NCBI GenBank assembly: GCA_014925825.1
Contig: JACGCK010000109.1
Location: 1 to 64,000 of the forward strand
Direction: 5' to 3'
Source of the DNA: Pholiota molesta
Lineage: Eukaryota > Basidiomycota > Agaricomycetes > Agaricales > Strophariaceae
Length of the DNA stretch: 64,000 nucleotides
A program made the position numbers and the translations under genes. Under the pieces are notes generated by a model, which was not told the origin of the DNA, searched no databases, and saw only the letters and a list, made by a program, of their open reading frames with translations. Within the stretch, counting starts at the first letter, position 1, and every line of letters starts with the position of its first letter. Shown piece after piece: positions 40,662-52,046 of this stretch.

Positions 40662-42918
40662 TCAGAATGGTACGCATTGGCGAGAATTGTCAGCTTTGGG
40701 AAGGTCCATGAATTTTTTACCTTGATTTTCAACGATGAAATTCAAGATACAACGCTGGAATACCTCGTGAGCGAAATCGGGATACTTGTAAGGGGCTTTC
40801 GTCGCCCAGTACATATCGGTTTTGAAAATTTCCCCGACCTGCCCCAGTAATTTCTCCAGGTCTGTATAGCCCGGATTTAACGAGCCTTCTGCTATGCAAT
40901 AGGGCCTGATGTCAATGTCTGAAGCAGTCAAGACCATCCATAATGCCGAAGGTATTTCAATCGGAGTAGTGCCGACAGGGTAAGCCAACATCGCCCATCG
41001 CAAAAGTAGCCAGTAAGCGGACTCTGCATCGTGATAAAGGTCATGGCGAAATTTGTTTCGATCCGTACCAACCCGGGAAAATTCGAGAGCAGTAGAGTCC
41101 GAAAAACGTATTAAACGGTCAGGATGAGCAGCTGTGTATGCTGCGCGGACCTGTGCTGTAATCTGTGGTACACTTTCGTAGATGGCTGGAAAACCAGGAA
41201 CGCCGTGAGGTTTGCCCCGCCGAATAGCTTTGGCCATGAATATGGTCGTGCCCTGTGAGCGCGATTAGAACAGCACTGGCAAGTTGAGGAGAAAAGACAC
41301 ACCGTTCGTTCCGTATGTGGCTTTTCGGTAGTTTTTTTTATATCTCTATCGAAATCAACCAATAACAACGAGGTCTTGCTGCGTAAATCCGTTCTACGCG
41401 ATAGTAAGCATCCACAACAAATATGAGATAAACGGCTTACCTTGCATTCAAAATGTGCCCAATAAAACAAGGCTGAGCTTTGACTCCTTCTGTCTGAACG
41501 GACGCCTCAGAAGACGGTTCGGCCGATGAAGTCTCCTCTTCAACATTCTCAATGGGCTCTGGCATGTTCTCCGAAGGTTGTTTCAATTTGACGAGAACAT
41601 TGCCCTCGCTTATGTCACGATGCAGCACGCCTTTGTTGCAGTAGATGAAGCGAGTTGCTGCGGACAATACGAGCATTAAAAAGGCAGATTTGGCCAGTTC
41701 AATTAATGTGACTCACCCTCGAGCAGGTCGTAAATCGTCATCAACGCTTCTTTGGGTGTCTTTACGCTCATCATATGCGTTCCATAATCCACCATACATA
41801 TGCGAGTCTGCTCACGGCGACCCGATGAGACTACAGATTCGTTGGCTCGGTAAACCTGCTCAGCATATACAATACGAACAATGCCAGGAACCTCTCTGTC
41901 GCTATGTATGTGCTTGATAACATCTTTCTCCGAGAAGCGGCGACCACCACAATGGTATTGATCCCTGATAACAAGAACGGATTGGGCGTTCACGATGGTA
42001 GGTTTGTCTAGGTTGACATAGATGTGGGTCCGCTGACCACGAGATGGCGCACAGTCAAAAATTCCGTAACCTTTGCAATTGGTAGGTGGCGAATTCGGAA
42101 TCTTCAATTCAATATCGAATAATCTTCGACCTTCTGGATCTTTCTTCCCCTTCCGTATGGTAGGGTCGACCATGAGTGGAAGTGGGTCGTAAAGTCGCTT
42201 GACGAAAGCATAAAGGAGTTGCACGTTTGCGGGTTCTGTCAATGACAGCCGTTGGGTCCGCTTGATTTCCGTGCAGCTAACAAGGAAGAGTATGACGCCG
42301 CCTTCATCGATGTACATGCCTTGGACGGCAACGCGGTCGGGTCGTGCTTGCAGCAAAAAGTATGCATAAGCCATCGCCTGGCGGGGTCCATCTGTCGAGT
42401 TCGTTCCTTTTGAATGGAGTTCTATCGTCGCTTCCACATCTGACCAGTGGATGTCCGTGGCCATCGAACGCACAGCTACAACGTTGGGTCTACAATTGCT
42501 CTCAGTAGAATGTTGTAGAAGCTTGCGAGATTCCACGTCGAGGAAGTAGATCTCTGCAATACGCGTGAGTGGCTTGGTATGAAAAAACGGCAATGAAATA
42601 GCGCACGATCTGCATTAAGCTCAACACAAATCTGCGCACTGATATCGTTCATGTACTTGACAAAATCTTCTTTTGCATCATATTTATCCAGAGGGCTGGC
42701 CTGCTTGAAGTTGTCCGAATTATAGAAAAGTGCATCCAAGAACTCCGCCACCGAAAGGTCGACCATCTCTTCGGTGTCTTCCTTTGGGAGAGACGTTTGG
42801 ACTACTTTGCGGTCGCCTCAGCTGAGGCCTGATGTAGAACAACGGTTGAGTTTCTGATGGGAGAGAATTAGAGCCTTGCGAGCGAAGGGCTCGGAGCGTC
42901 TGTTGGAGTGCTCGCCAT
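40662..42918 (-). CDS. FunK1-like protein kinase, copy C, both ends damaged
   Basis: Exons match the other copies: first exon up to 42607, then 42553-41717, 41657-41441, 41393-41303, 41252-40662. From the ancestral ATG at 42918, codon 17 is TAA (42870-42868), and a small insertion near 42816-42828 also breaks the frame. An internal Met at 42766 gives 631 residues. The C-terminal Ser-rich tail of about 110 residues is deleted; the protein ends RQCVPF shortly after the kinase fold. Core motifs are all present: VIRDQYH in place of VIKDQYR (so Arg replaces the usual ATP-binding Lys), HRDISEGN, LLLVDFDRD and YHDAESAYWLLLRW. The Lys to Arg change makes catalysis questionable. Confidence 0.7.
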
Positions 42919-43632
42919 GGTGGAAGAGTTATACATAGCTCCATCCACTCAGAAAGATGGTTCGCGCTGCTGACGTAATCGACCGTCATAAGGTGACCAA
43001 CAAGTGCTGGAAAATCAACACGTACCCTTTTTTGGGCTCGACACCGAAAAAAGAGCTTTGTGTCCATATATCTGGGTCAATCCTCCCTGGACGCCGTCCT
43101 CGCCAAGTTATTTAAATCCTGTGCAACATGACGTGTGCTTTGCGCCCATCGGGGAATTTTCGAGCTGAGAAAATCTGGGCAGTGTCTCTGGAGTACTTCA
43201 GTCTTGATAGAGTGAATTGACGAGGCTATTGCACGGGTGAAGTGATGGAATGAGGGGAATCCAATGAGCATTGAAACAAAGGTATAGACAGAATACAGAT
43301 GGCATTGTAGTGTATATATGTGTGGATTGTATGGATATGAGAACAGATATGATTCCGACAAAGCAAAACGGTGCAAAACAAATAAGCAACGACAACATGA
43401 AAGACACAATTCAAAGCGAAGGAGAACATATTCCTGAGATGACCTGCACCCTGTTTACTTCCCTTTCCCTTTCCGGCTTGATCTCCTCAACGAGGTCTAA
43501 CCACGATATGTTAGTATACAAATAACGGATGGCAGGTCAAAATCACGCACAGATGCAGTATCGGATTCGGGTTGCGACCTCCTCGCTCTCTTTGACGGCG
43601 TCTGGAGGGGAAAAAATCAGGACGCGAAACAA
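42919..43632. repeat. Array intergenic repeat, copy 2
   Basis: Positions 43007-43290 repeat 40184-40460, followed by the common kinase 3' flank to about 43510. The stretch 42960-43006 resembles the 5' flank of copy D (about 46205-46250; GTAATC.ACCGTCA, GGTGACCA), so C and D share a promoter region that A and B lack. Confidence 0.65.
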
Positions 43633-46176
43633 TCAACTTAAGGCAAAAAATCCGCGCACCGCTTCAGGTTCTGATCTTTCAGACTCCCCAGTGCGCTTGC
43701 TGCTAAGGCTTGACTGCGTGGGCACGCTGCTAGCACTACTGGACGTGCGCAGGCTACTAGAATTTCGAGGGACCGAGCTCATTGGCAGACCAGATGAATC
43801 ACCTTTCCTCGAACGAGTATGCGGACGGATTGATGGGCCATCACCCAAGAAGGGTGATGGGCTATTGGACTGTGAGGAAGACCGCGACGAAGTGATTGTC
43901 TCAGAACGTAACCTCGCGAGTGAGGGAGGTGGATGGGAGGAGGGTTGAGAAGAGACGATTTGTGCGCATTTTCGAGGCTCGTCAGCTTTGCGAAGGTCCA
44001 TGAATTTTTCATCTTGATTTTCAACAATGAAATTCAAGATACAACGCTGGAATACCTCGTGAGCGAAATCGAGATACTTGTAAGGGGCTTTCGTCGCCCA
44101 GTACATATCGGTTTTGAAAACTCCCCCGACCTGCCCCAGTAATTTCTCCAGGTCTGTATAGCCCGGATTTAACGAACCTCGTGGTATGCGATGAGGCCTG
44201 ATGTCAGATGTTGTTCCGGTCAAGGCCACCCATAATTCCGAAGGTATTTCAGTCGGAGGAGTGCCGGCAGGGTAAGCCAACATCGCCCATCGCAAAAGTA
44301 GCCAGTAAGCGGACTCTGCATCATGATAAAGTTCATGGCGAAATTTATTTGGAGCTGCCGTACCAACCCGGGAAAATTCGAGAGGGGTAGAGTCCGAAAA
44401 ACGTATTAAACGGTCAGGATGAACATCCTCGTATGCTGCGTAGATCCGTGCTGTAACTGGTCGTATACTTTCGTAGACGGCTGAATCACCAGGAACGCCG
44501 TGAGGTTCGCCCTGCCGAATAGCTTTGGCCATGAATATGGTCGTACCCTGTGAGCGCGATTAGAACAGCAGTGGCAAGATGACGAGAAAAGACACACCGT
44601 TCGTTCCCTGTGTGGCTTTTTGTTCGCATCTCTTATATCTCCTCTATCGAAATCAACCAATAATAACGAGGTCTTGCGTGGATCCACTCTATGCGATAGT
44701 AAGCATCCACAACAAACATGACATAAACGGCTTACTCTCGATTCAAAATGTGCTCAATAAAATAAGGCTGAGCTTTGACTCCTTCTGTCTGAACAGACGC
44801 CTCAGAAGACGGTTTGGCCGATGAAGTCATGTTCTCCGAAGGTTGTTTCAATTTGACGAGAACATTGCCCTCGCTTATGTCACGATGCAGCACGTCTTTG
44901 TTGGCGTAGATGAAGCGAGTTGCTGCGGACAATACGAGCATTAAAAAGGCAGATTTGGCCAGTTCAATTAATGTGACTCACCCTCGAGCAGGTCGTAAAT
45001 CGTCATCAACGCTTCTTTGGGAGTCTTGACGTCCATCATATGCGTTCCATAATCCACCATACATATGCGAGTCTTCTCACGGCAACCCGATGAGACTACA
45101 GATTCGTCGTCTTGGTAAACCTGCTGGGCATATACAATACGAACAATGCCAGGAACCTCTCCGTCGCTATGTATGTGATTGATAACATCTTTCTCCGAGA
45201 AGCGGTGATCACTACGACGGTATTGATCCTTGATAATAAAAACGGGTTGGTCTTTCACGATGGTAGGTTTCTCTAGGTTGACAAAGATGTGGGTCCGCTG
45301 ACCACGAGTTGGCGCACAGTCAAAGATTTGGTAACCTTCACAAATGGTAGGTGGCGAACCCGGAATCTTCAATGTAATATCGAATAATCTTGGTTTTTCT
45401 CCATCTTTCTTCCCCATCCGTATGGTAGGGTCGACCATGAGTGGAAGTGGGTCGTAAAGCCGCTTGACGAAAGCATAAAGGAGTTGCACATCTGCGGATT
45501 CTGTCAATGACAGCCGTTGGGTCCGCTTGATTTCCGTGCAGCTAACAAGGAAGAGTGTGACGCCGCCTTTGTCGACGTACATGCCTTGGACGGCAACTCG
45601 GTCGGGTCGTGCTTGCAGCAAATAGTACGCATAAGACATCGCCTGGAGGGGTCCATCTGTCGAGTTCGTTCCTTTTGAATGGATTTCTATCGCCGCTTCC
45701 ACATCCGACCAGTGGATGTCGTTGTCCCTTGAACGCACAGCTACAAAATCGGGTCTACACTTGGTCTTAATAGGAGGTTGAAGAAGCTCGCGAGATCCCA
45801 CATCGACGAAGTAAATCTCTGCAATACGCGTGAGTGGCTTAGTGATGAAAAAACGACAATGAAATAGCGCACGATTTGCATGAAGCTCCTTACAAATCCG
45901 CCTACTGATATCGTTCATGTACTTGCCAAAATCTGCTTTTGCATCATATTTATCCAAAGGGCTGGCCTTCTTGAAGTCGGCCGAATTATAGCCAAGTGCA
46001 TCACAGAACTCCGCCACCGAAAGCTTGACCATCTCTTCGGTGTCTTCCTTTGGAAGAGACGCTTGGACTACTCTGCGGTCGCCTGAGGACTGATGTAGAA
46101 CGTTTGATTTTTTGACGGGAGAGAATTGGCGCTCTGCGGGCGAAGGGCTCGGAGGGTCTGGTGGAGGGCTCGCCAT
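43633..46176 (-). CDS. FunK1-like protein kinase, copy D
   Basis: Five exons (46176-45873, 45818-44982, 44922-44736, 44688-44598, 44547-43633) give 777 residues with no break. It has VIKDQYRRSDHRFSEKD, VLHRDISEGNVLV, LLLVDFDRGD, GTTIFMAKAI and YHDAESAYWLLLRW, plus a Ser-rich tail ending RGFFALS. Intron 1 is 54 nt and happens to be readable in frame, but the other copies have 53-nt versions with the same GTGCGY and TGCAG ends, so splicing is the better model. Exon 3 is 30 nt shorter than in copies A and C because an acidic Glu/Pro-rich linker after HRD is reduced. With copy A it is the best candidate for a working gene. Confidence 0.83.
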
Positions 46177-46338
46177 GATGGAAGAGTAAACCTGCCAACT
46201 CAGAAAGACGGTCGCGCTGTTGAGGTAATCAACCGTCACAGGGTGACCATCAGTGGCGCCATTGATCATGACAAGCCACATTGTGACAAACCTTGGACAA
46301 ACCTGCCTGCAGGAATAAATCTTGCGGCGGTGGAAAGG

Positions 46339-46414
46339 CTAGCAATCGCGAGAGTGGGTCAAAGTGGAATACCCAGTCTGTGTTATAGTGTATAGAATGT
46401 TCCTATTTCTAGGT
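46339..46414 (+). pseudogene. 3'-end fragment of the SEP-only gene
   Basis: About 76 bases match 32721-32796, the last codons and stop of the SEP-only gene (shared GAGAGTGGGTCAAAGTGG and GTTCCT.TTTCTAGG). A stop has arisen inside it (GTTATAGTG for GTTACAGTG). It lies just upstream of the p47 gene and marks another duplication junction. Confidence 0.82.
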
Positions 46415-46539
46415 CTTGATGTGTGACAATCCACTGAGCTTTAAATTTTCAATCTGTCGTGCACTCTTAGCTTGGTTGGTCACATGATGGCATGATTATG
46501 ACGCGTCTCTAAATCTGTGGCTTCACTTCATCTACCACA

Positions 46540-48077
46540 ATGTCTGGCGGCGGAAACAACCCATCAGGAACCGGCCGTACTCTCGGTGGCGACCCAGCAG
46601 ACCCACTGCCATCAAACTGGGCAAGGCCATTGTCCGCGCCACGAGTAGGTCGCATTGGCGATTGGTCAGGCCCATCTTCATCAGGGTGCGCGATCTGCCT
46701 GTCTTGGTGTCGTTTTGATACTGATATAAAGCAGAAGAGGTAATACAGGAGGTGGACGCTTTGCCACTATATCAAGTCTGGGTGGGGATGGAGCTAGACC
46801 ACCAGCACGACCTGCGGATGATGACGACGACGATGACACAGATAGAGGCGCCGAAAGCTGGTTTGCTGGAGGCGAACGAAGGTATTTGCGCACTTCTGTT
46901 TCCTTGGATATCTATGTTCATCGGGTGTACAGTGGAATCTCCGTCGAAAATCCTGATCACCAGCGCTCGACTCCTGGAGGGAACATGGTCCGCGACCTCT
47001 TGAGGCGTGCCGCACAGTAAGCCTGACATCGGACATCGGCCGCTTAATGATTGTGTTAACATATCCAACAGGGCCGGTCCAGCTGTTGAAGCACCAGTGA
47101 GACGCGGCGGTGCATTTGTGGGAGGAGGACACACCCTCGGTAGCGATGAAGTCGAGAGCTCATTCATTCCCGATCCCACTGCAGAAGATGGCGAAGGTGA
47201 GTAGTGATTGCCCGCGATTTTTTCATCCATAGTCTTATAATCAGCAGAAGAAACAGCGATCCGCCATCTTACTTTCTGGCGCGACGGATTCCAGGTCGAA
47301 GACGGCGAGTTGAAGCGATACGATGATCCTGCGCAGGCCCAAATTCTTGCTGAAATCAATGCTGGGTACGATCTTGAGTGTTTTGGGTATTCTATTCAAT
47401 TAATTCAACGTAATATATAGACATGCGCCACCTGCAGTACTCAATGTTCTCCCAGGACAGCATGTGGAATTGCGTGTAACGAAACGGACCGACGAGGACT
47501 ATGTACCGCCGAAAGGAACGAAGACTTTCGGCGGCTCCGGTCACCGTCTGGGCGCTGTAGTCCCCGACCCATATCCGGGCACCGGGGGCGGCGGGGCATA
47601 TTCGTCAGCGATGCCTGGGTCGTTCCCTCCGGGGCCGGGTGTCTCGATCCCCATTATCGAGACGGGGGCCACAGAAAACGCTGCGATTACGCCGAAGTTT
47701 GAAGTGGATCAAACACAACCAATGACAAGCATCCAAATTCGGTTGGCAGATGGAACAAGGTACTGTCCTCGTGCTCTAGGTGGCACATAATTAGCGCTGA
47801 TAGGGCTTTAGGATGGTCGCAAGAATGAACCTTACGCATACCGTTGGAGATATTAGGAATTTCATTAACGCGTGAGTTTTTTTTGTCATGTTTTGAACAT
47901 GGGCTTGGGTTGTTTCTGACTGCGCACCACTGTCTTATCTCCAGATCGCGACCAGAGAACCTCTCCCGTGCTTATACTATCGGGACTACATTCCCGAATC
48001 GCACGCTGGATGACGATAGCGCCACAATCCAAGGCGCGGGTCTTGTTAACAGTGTCGTCGTTCAACGATGGGTGTGA
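46540..48077 (+). CDS. SHP1: p47/Shp1-type Cdc48 cofactor (SEP and UBX domains)
   Basis: Eight exons (46540-46685, 46735-46881, 46933-47016, 47072-47196, 47248-47365, 47421-47759, 47812-47871, 47945-48077) encode 383 residues. The family links ubiquitinated substrates or membranes to the Cdc48/p97 ATPase. Seen in order: GRTLGG and [11 protein letters not shown] near the start, an acidic Asp run, [23 protein letters not shown], the SEP domain ([34 protein letters not shown]), and a C-terminal UBX domain ([36 protein letters not shown]). No UBA domain is present at the N-terminus in this model, although yeast Shp1 has one. The SEP-only gene at 31745 and the fragment at 36198 are its partial paralogues. 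Confidence 0.92.
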
Positions 48078-48475
48078 TTTTATAGCAAGACTCCGAGAAT
48101 CCACAATTCCATGCTGGTTCCCCGTTTCAGCGTCAGGGCAGTATATCCATCGGAGCAGTTTCAATATACATTGTAAATCGGAGGACTGTTGTATACATTT
48201 CTTCTTGGAGAAATCAGGGATTTGGATTATCTTAAGGATAGCGCTGTCAAAAGGTGTCAGCTAACCTCAAGGGTCTAACACCAAGATTGAGACATTTGAG
48301 CAGGCATTCGGATACAAATATCGTCAGCTGCTATGAGGGCCCTTAAATGCCCTTGACATAGTGGCATTCTCCTGAATATCACTATCTGCGGAGTGATACA
48401 TTCCTGCTATAACTTGACATTGCTTTTTGCCTTTTGTAGCCTGCCAGTGGTGGCTTTGGTGCACGACAGAGTCCA
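48078..48475. other. Intergenic, no gene recognised
   Basis: About 400 bases between two plus-strand genes with no recognised feature. Confidence 0.45.
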
Positions 48476-50467
48476 ATGGTGTTGACTATGAGTGCCGCTC
48501 GCTGTGCTCGAGCCTTGGAGGCGTCTCTGCTGCTTTCGTTGGCCCCAGAGCTCATCCAAATTATCACAGACTATGTAAGTCGTTCTACGCCGCCCTGTCC
48601 TAAGTCAAAGAACCACAATCTAACCACCTTACTTAATGTTTTATGATCTTTCTACTAGCTCGATACCTCAGACGTTGAACGGTTCCGACTTTCATGCAAG
48701 ACACTCGGCGCGCTTCTCAGGCCGCACGTCTTTCGCGTGCTCCGATTCAAGGTCATCAAGAATACCTTGCGAACAGACATTGACCGGTTAAGTACTTTAG
48801 CGAGAGCGGCATGCACGCCGGGGAAGGCGCCTGCCATGAGGGCAGGGTCCGCCTTGCAGAAGGAAGAAGTGCATCCTGCATGCTATGGCACGCGCACGCT
48901 GTATATTGGACCGCTCGCACCTTCCTACGACGGCCCTACTACTGTGTTGAATTTCGTGGATGGGGAGTGGGTTTCTAAGTCAGAGGACTCGGAGGACGAC
49001 ATGCTAATTGCGGGATTGGGCGAAGAAATCCTGAAAATGTATTTGTTCGATGCCCTTGCTTCGTTGAAGGGCGTCAGCAGTGTAGAGTGAGCTATTTTCT
49101 TCTTGTATCGGCAATTTCTTTTCTTTTCTTGATGTAACATAACATAATTTACAGATGGACGCCCACACACGCGGACAGCGTTGAGACACAACGCACGGTT
49201 ATGGAAGCGTTGAAGACGCTGCCAAACCTCCGCTCGGTGCGCTTCTCGCTAGGGCAGTGCAAAATCGGACTGCCGCTCGACACCCTCACCTCCCTCCGCG
49301 AGGTCACGCTCTCGGGGACCTGCGAAGCGGACCACGACGTGACCCTCGCGGCCCTCGCGCGCCTCGTCGGCGCCACGCCCGCGCTCACCGCGATCGACAT
49401 CGCGACGAACTGGGTGCACAACCGGCCCATCGGCCGCGCGCAGAGCCTGCACGCGCTGTTCGCGCACTGCCCGCGCGGCGCGCCGCCGCTGCGCCTGCGC
49501 CGACTCGCGCTCAAGGCCGCGCTGGTGCGCCTCGACGCGGTGACGCTGCCGCACCTCCGCTGCCTGACGGCGCTGTCGCTGACGAGCATCGAGGACCCGT
49601 ACATGCGCGGGCGGTATGTCATCGAGGATATGCTGGACTTGGTGGGTGGCAGGGGCACCCAGTCTCAGATGTCGGCGCTGCTGGAGGAGCAGAAGCGGTA
49701 CGGCTCTGGGCTGGAGGAGGTGTGGCAGGCGTTGAGGGGCGCAGAGATTTGGCTGGAGGAGCTGACGGTGGATGTGGTCGTGCCGGCACTGGTGGAGTAC
49801 CTCAAGGCGTATTCAGGGCTCAAGAAGCTGGCCGTGACGCCTAAGAATCTTGAAGAAGGCACGCGCTCGGATGCGATGGCTGATGAATTTTATACGGGAG
49901 TGCTGGGGAGACATGCATCGTCGTTACAGGAGCTGGAGGTTGAGCCATTGTACGAAGGGAAATGGTGCATCGGGCGTCATAATCTGGCCGCGATTGCAAA
50001 TTGCCGGCAAATGAAGTTTTTGAAGATGTGCATCATTGGGGACCAGGTAAATTCTAAAGGTTTGGTTAATACAGGTGTGGATTTTATCGTGCGTGTTTCA
50101 TTTATATTTCAACCTTGAAAACTCTTTACTAACTCAAGGACTCGTTAACTAGAAAGCACTCATTGATGAAGCAGCCTTCTCTATGCCTCGGTTAGACGAC
50201 ATCCAAATCGACGCTACCGAACATGAAGGGCACCGCGGCCCGATTTGCGATGGTTACTCTGTATGGCATTTTTGGAACATTAGAAGGTTAATGAGTGAGA
50301 GCGTCAGAAGCTACAGGGCGCCCCATTTATTTCACAGGCTGCCTGCGAGGGTGAGCATTGCAAAATGCCAGCGCGTGCAGGAGTTTGTCGCTCAAGGCGT
50401 CGTCTGTGATGAGGGCGGTGAACTGAGAGAGAGATTGCGATACGTTTGCATTACGCCTGAATCTTAG
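48476..50467 (+). CDS. F-box protein
   Basis: Four exons (48476-48574, 48659-49086, 49155-50046, 50153-50467) encode 577 residues. The N-terminus holds an F-box split by intron 1: LAPELIQIITDY then LDTSDVERFRLSCKTL and LLRPHVFRVL. The F-box binds Skp1 in SCF ubiquitin ligases. The rest has leucine-rich-repeat-like character (LKTLPNLRSVRFS, LTSLREVTLSG, LPHLRCLTALSLTS), the usual substrate-recognition part in agaricomycete F-box proteins, a very large and diverse family. Target unknown. A second Met at 48488 could also start the protein. Exon 3 is much richer in GC (49290-49600) than its neighbours. Confidence 0.85.
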
Positions 50468-51000
50468 GAATGCTCATATGAGTGACTGGCATTTGGTGGG
50501 GGATTCTTTATGTTATATTTTACTTGTACTTTAGAATGTATTGGATCTACACTTTGCTTATTGTGTATAAGCTTATATTGAGTAAATCCTCTTTTTTAAT
50601 ACTCTGTACCATTATCTCCTCTATTTATTTTCAAGTAGGATTAAATGATATATTCTTTGAATTCGAAGTATAATATAAATGTAGAGATATCGTTTGACGC
50701 CCATTTTTGAATTAGGCGCCCAGTCCCAGAGATAACGTGACGTGCTGTGATGGTGACGTTGCAAACGTCTTTTTCACTTGCTTTTCACTTCAAGTTCAAC
50801 TCAACTACGATCATCTTTTAAATTTTCACCAGCCACCAGGATACCAAAGGAATGAAAGACGGTTGTCCATACAAAATTCCGACGACTCCTGGGCTTGGTG
50901 AACCTACCTCGAATATTTCTGTCAGCCACAAACGTTCAAGAATATTTATGAGTTCCCCAGTCGCAGATTTCCTAGCGACTGACAGCACAATCTATAGCTA
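50468..51000. other. Intergenic, AT-rich
   Basis: About 530 bases, AT-rich after the F-box gene. A 49-codon open frame from 50852 to 51000 could not be spliced in phase to the next gene, so it is treated as leader sequence. Confidence 0.4.
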
Positions 51001-52046
51001 ATGATTTCTGCATTTCTTCACTGCTTCATCAGCCTATGGGCTCTGTTGAGATTCCTGTTCTCGTTCTCATGGAGCAGCCTTCCTCAGAAACCATCGACCA
51101 CGAAAATTGGCCCAGATGGAGAACCGCTTCCGAGTCCCCAGTCAGCACCTCGAGAACTCACTTCGTCGGTCCCAGAAGCCAGTGGCCACGAGCTGCATAT
51201 TGTGCAAAACACTTTCCCGAAGGTACAGTGGGGAAACGGGACATGCGAGACAGATTCTTTCGGTGAGATTCTTCGAGGTCGAAACTTTTGCGGTTCGGAG
51301 CTAATTATCAATATCTGCAGTCGATGGAAAACCACTAATTGGGGGAAGCACCATTCCGAATCATGATACAGTTCAACGAAATGAAGGGTTTTTAGCTACC
51401 GCTTCAGCTTTGATAGATCGTTTGGACATGCTGAATCTACATGACGACGAGGACACTAGTCAAGGTACATGAGCTGAGCGACTACTAGTACAATCGATCA
51501 GTAGCTGACTGCTTTATGCAAGATCTATGCGCCCACATCAACTTTCAAGAACAGGGCACGTTAACTGACCATTTCTCAGCTCTGGGTCATCCCAGCTCAC
51601 TTTTGACGGACTTGACGGCCGAATCCGAGGGCGACAACATCTTCGACGAAAGTCTCATGCTTGATATATTATCTGGGCTCACTTCCGAGGCGGACCTGAG
51701 CACCAGCTACGACGCCGACACAAGCGACGACTTCCTCGACTGTACCACGCTTGACTGGGCCGATGTCGATAGCATCACGGCCCCAGACTCTTCCTGGAAG
51801 CACGACGTGGCGACGGCGATGCATGCGTTCCGGAGCTGCAAAGCCGACGAAGATGATATCCTAACGCTCTTGCCGGAAGGAACACAGAAGCTATCATTGC
51901 GCGCCCATCGGATATCCCAGGGGAAGCAGCTTCAGGAAATTCAGGAATGGAGAAACGATTTCGGGAATGAATGCGACGGTGGTCCTGAATCCGACATGCA
52001 TTCAGATACTGATTATTCAGTCATCACTGCATTTCGCTTTCCGTAA
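51001..52046 (+). CDS. Orphan protein with hydrophobic N-terminus and acidic body
   Basis: Three exons (51001-51262, 51321-51464, 51523-52046) join in phase to 309 residues. The first 24 residues (MISAFLHCFISLWALLRFLF and on) form a hydrophobic segment that could be a signal anchor. Then follow a Pro/Ser-rich stretch and a strongly acidic region (DETSDDFLDCTT-like composition, many Asp and Glu) and a short helical segment near the end (KQLQEIQEWRNDF). No family was recognised. The start is the weakest part of the model: I chose the ATG at 51001 because it gives the frame that both introns require. Function is unknown. Confidence 0.55.

Noticed and set aside
33436..44142. Plus-strand open frames repeated opposite each kinase tail
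   Set aside because: They recur only because the kinase copies are similar; the minus-strand frames carry the kinase motifs.
44968..46281. Kinase D exon 1-2 as one 437-codon exon
   Set aside because: The other three copies have a 53-nt intron with the same splice ends at this place, and the read-through part is not conserved in frame.
49249..49844. Open frames in other frames and strand within the F-box exon 3
   Set aside because: Arg/Ala-rich shadows caused by the GC island; the F-box frame continues through.
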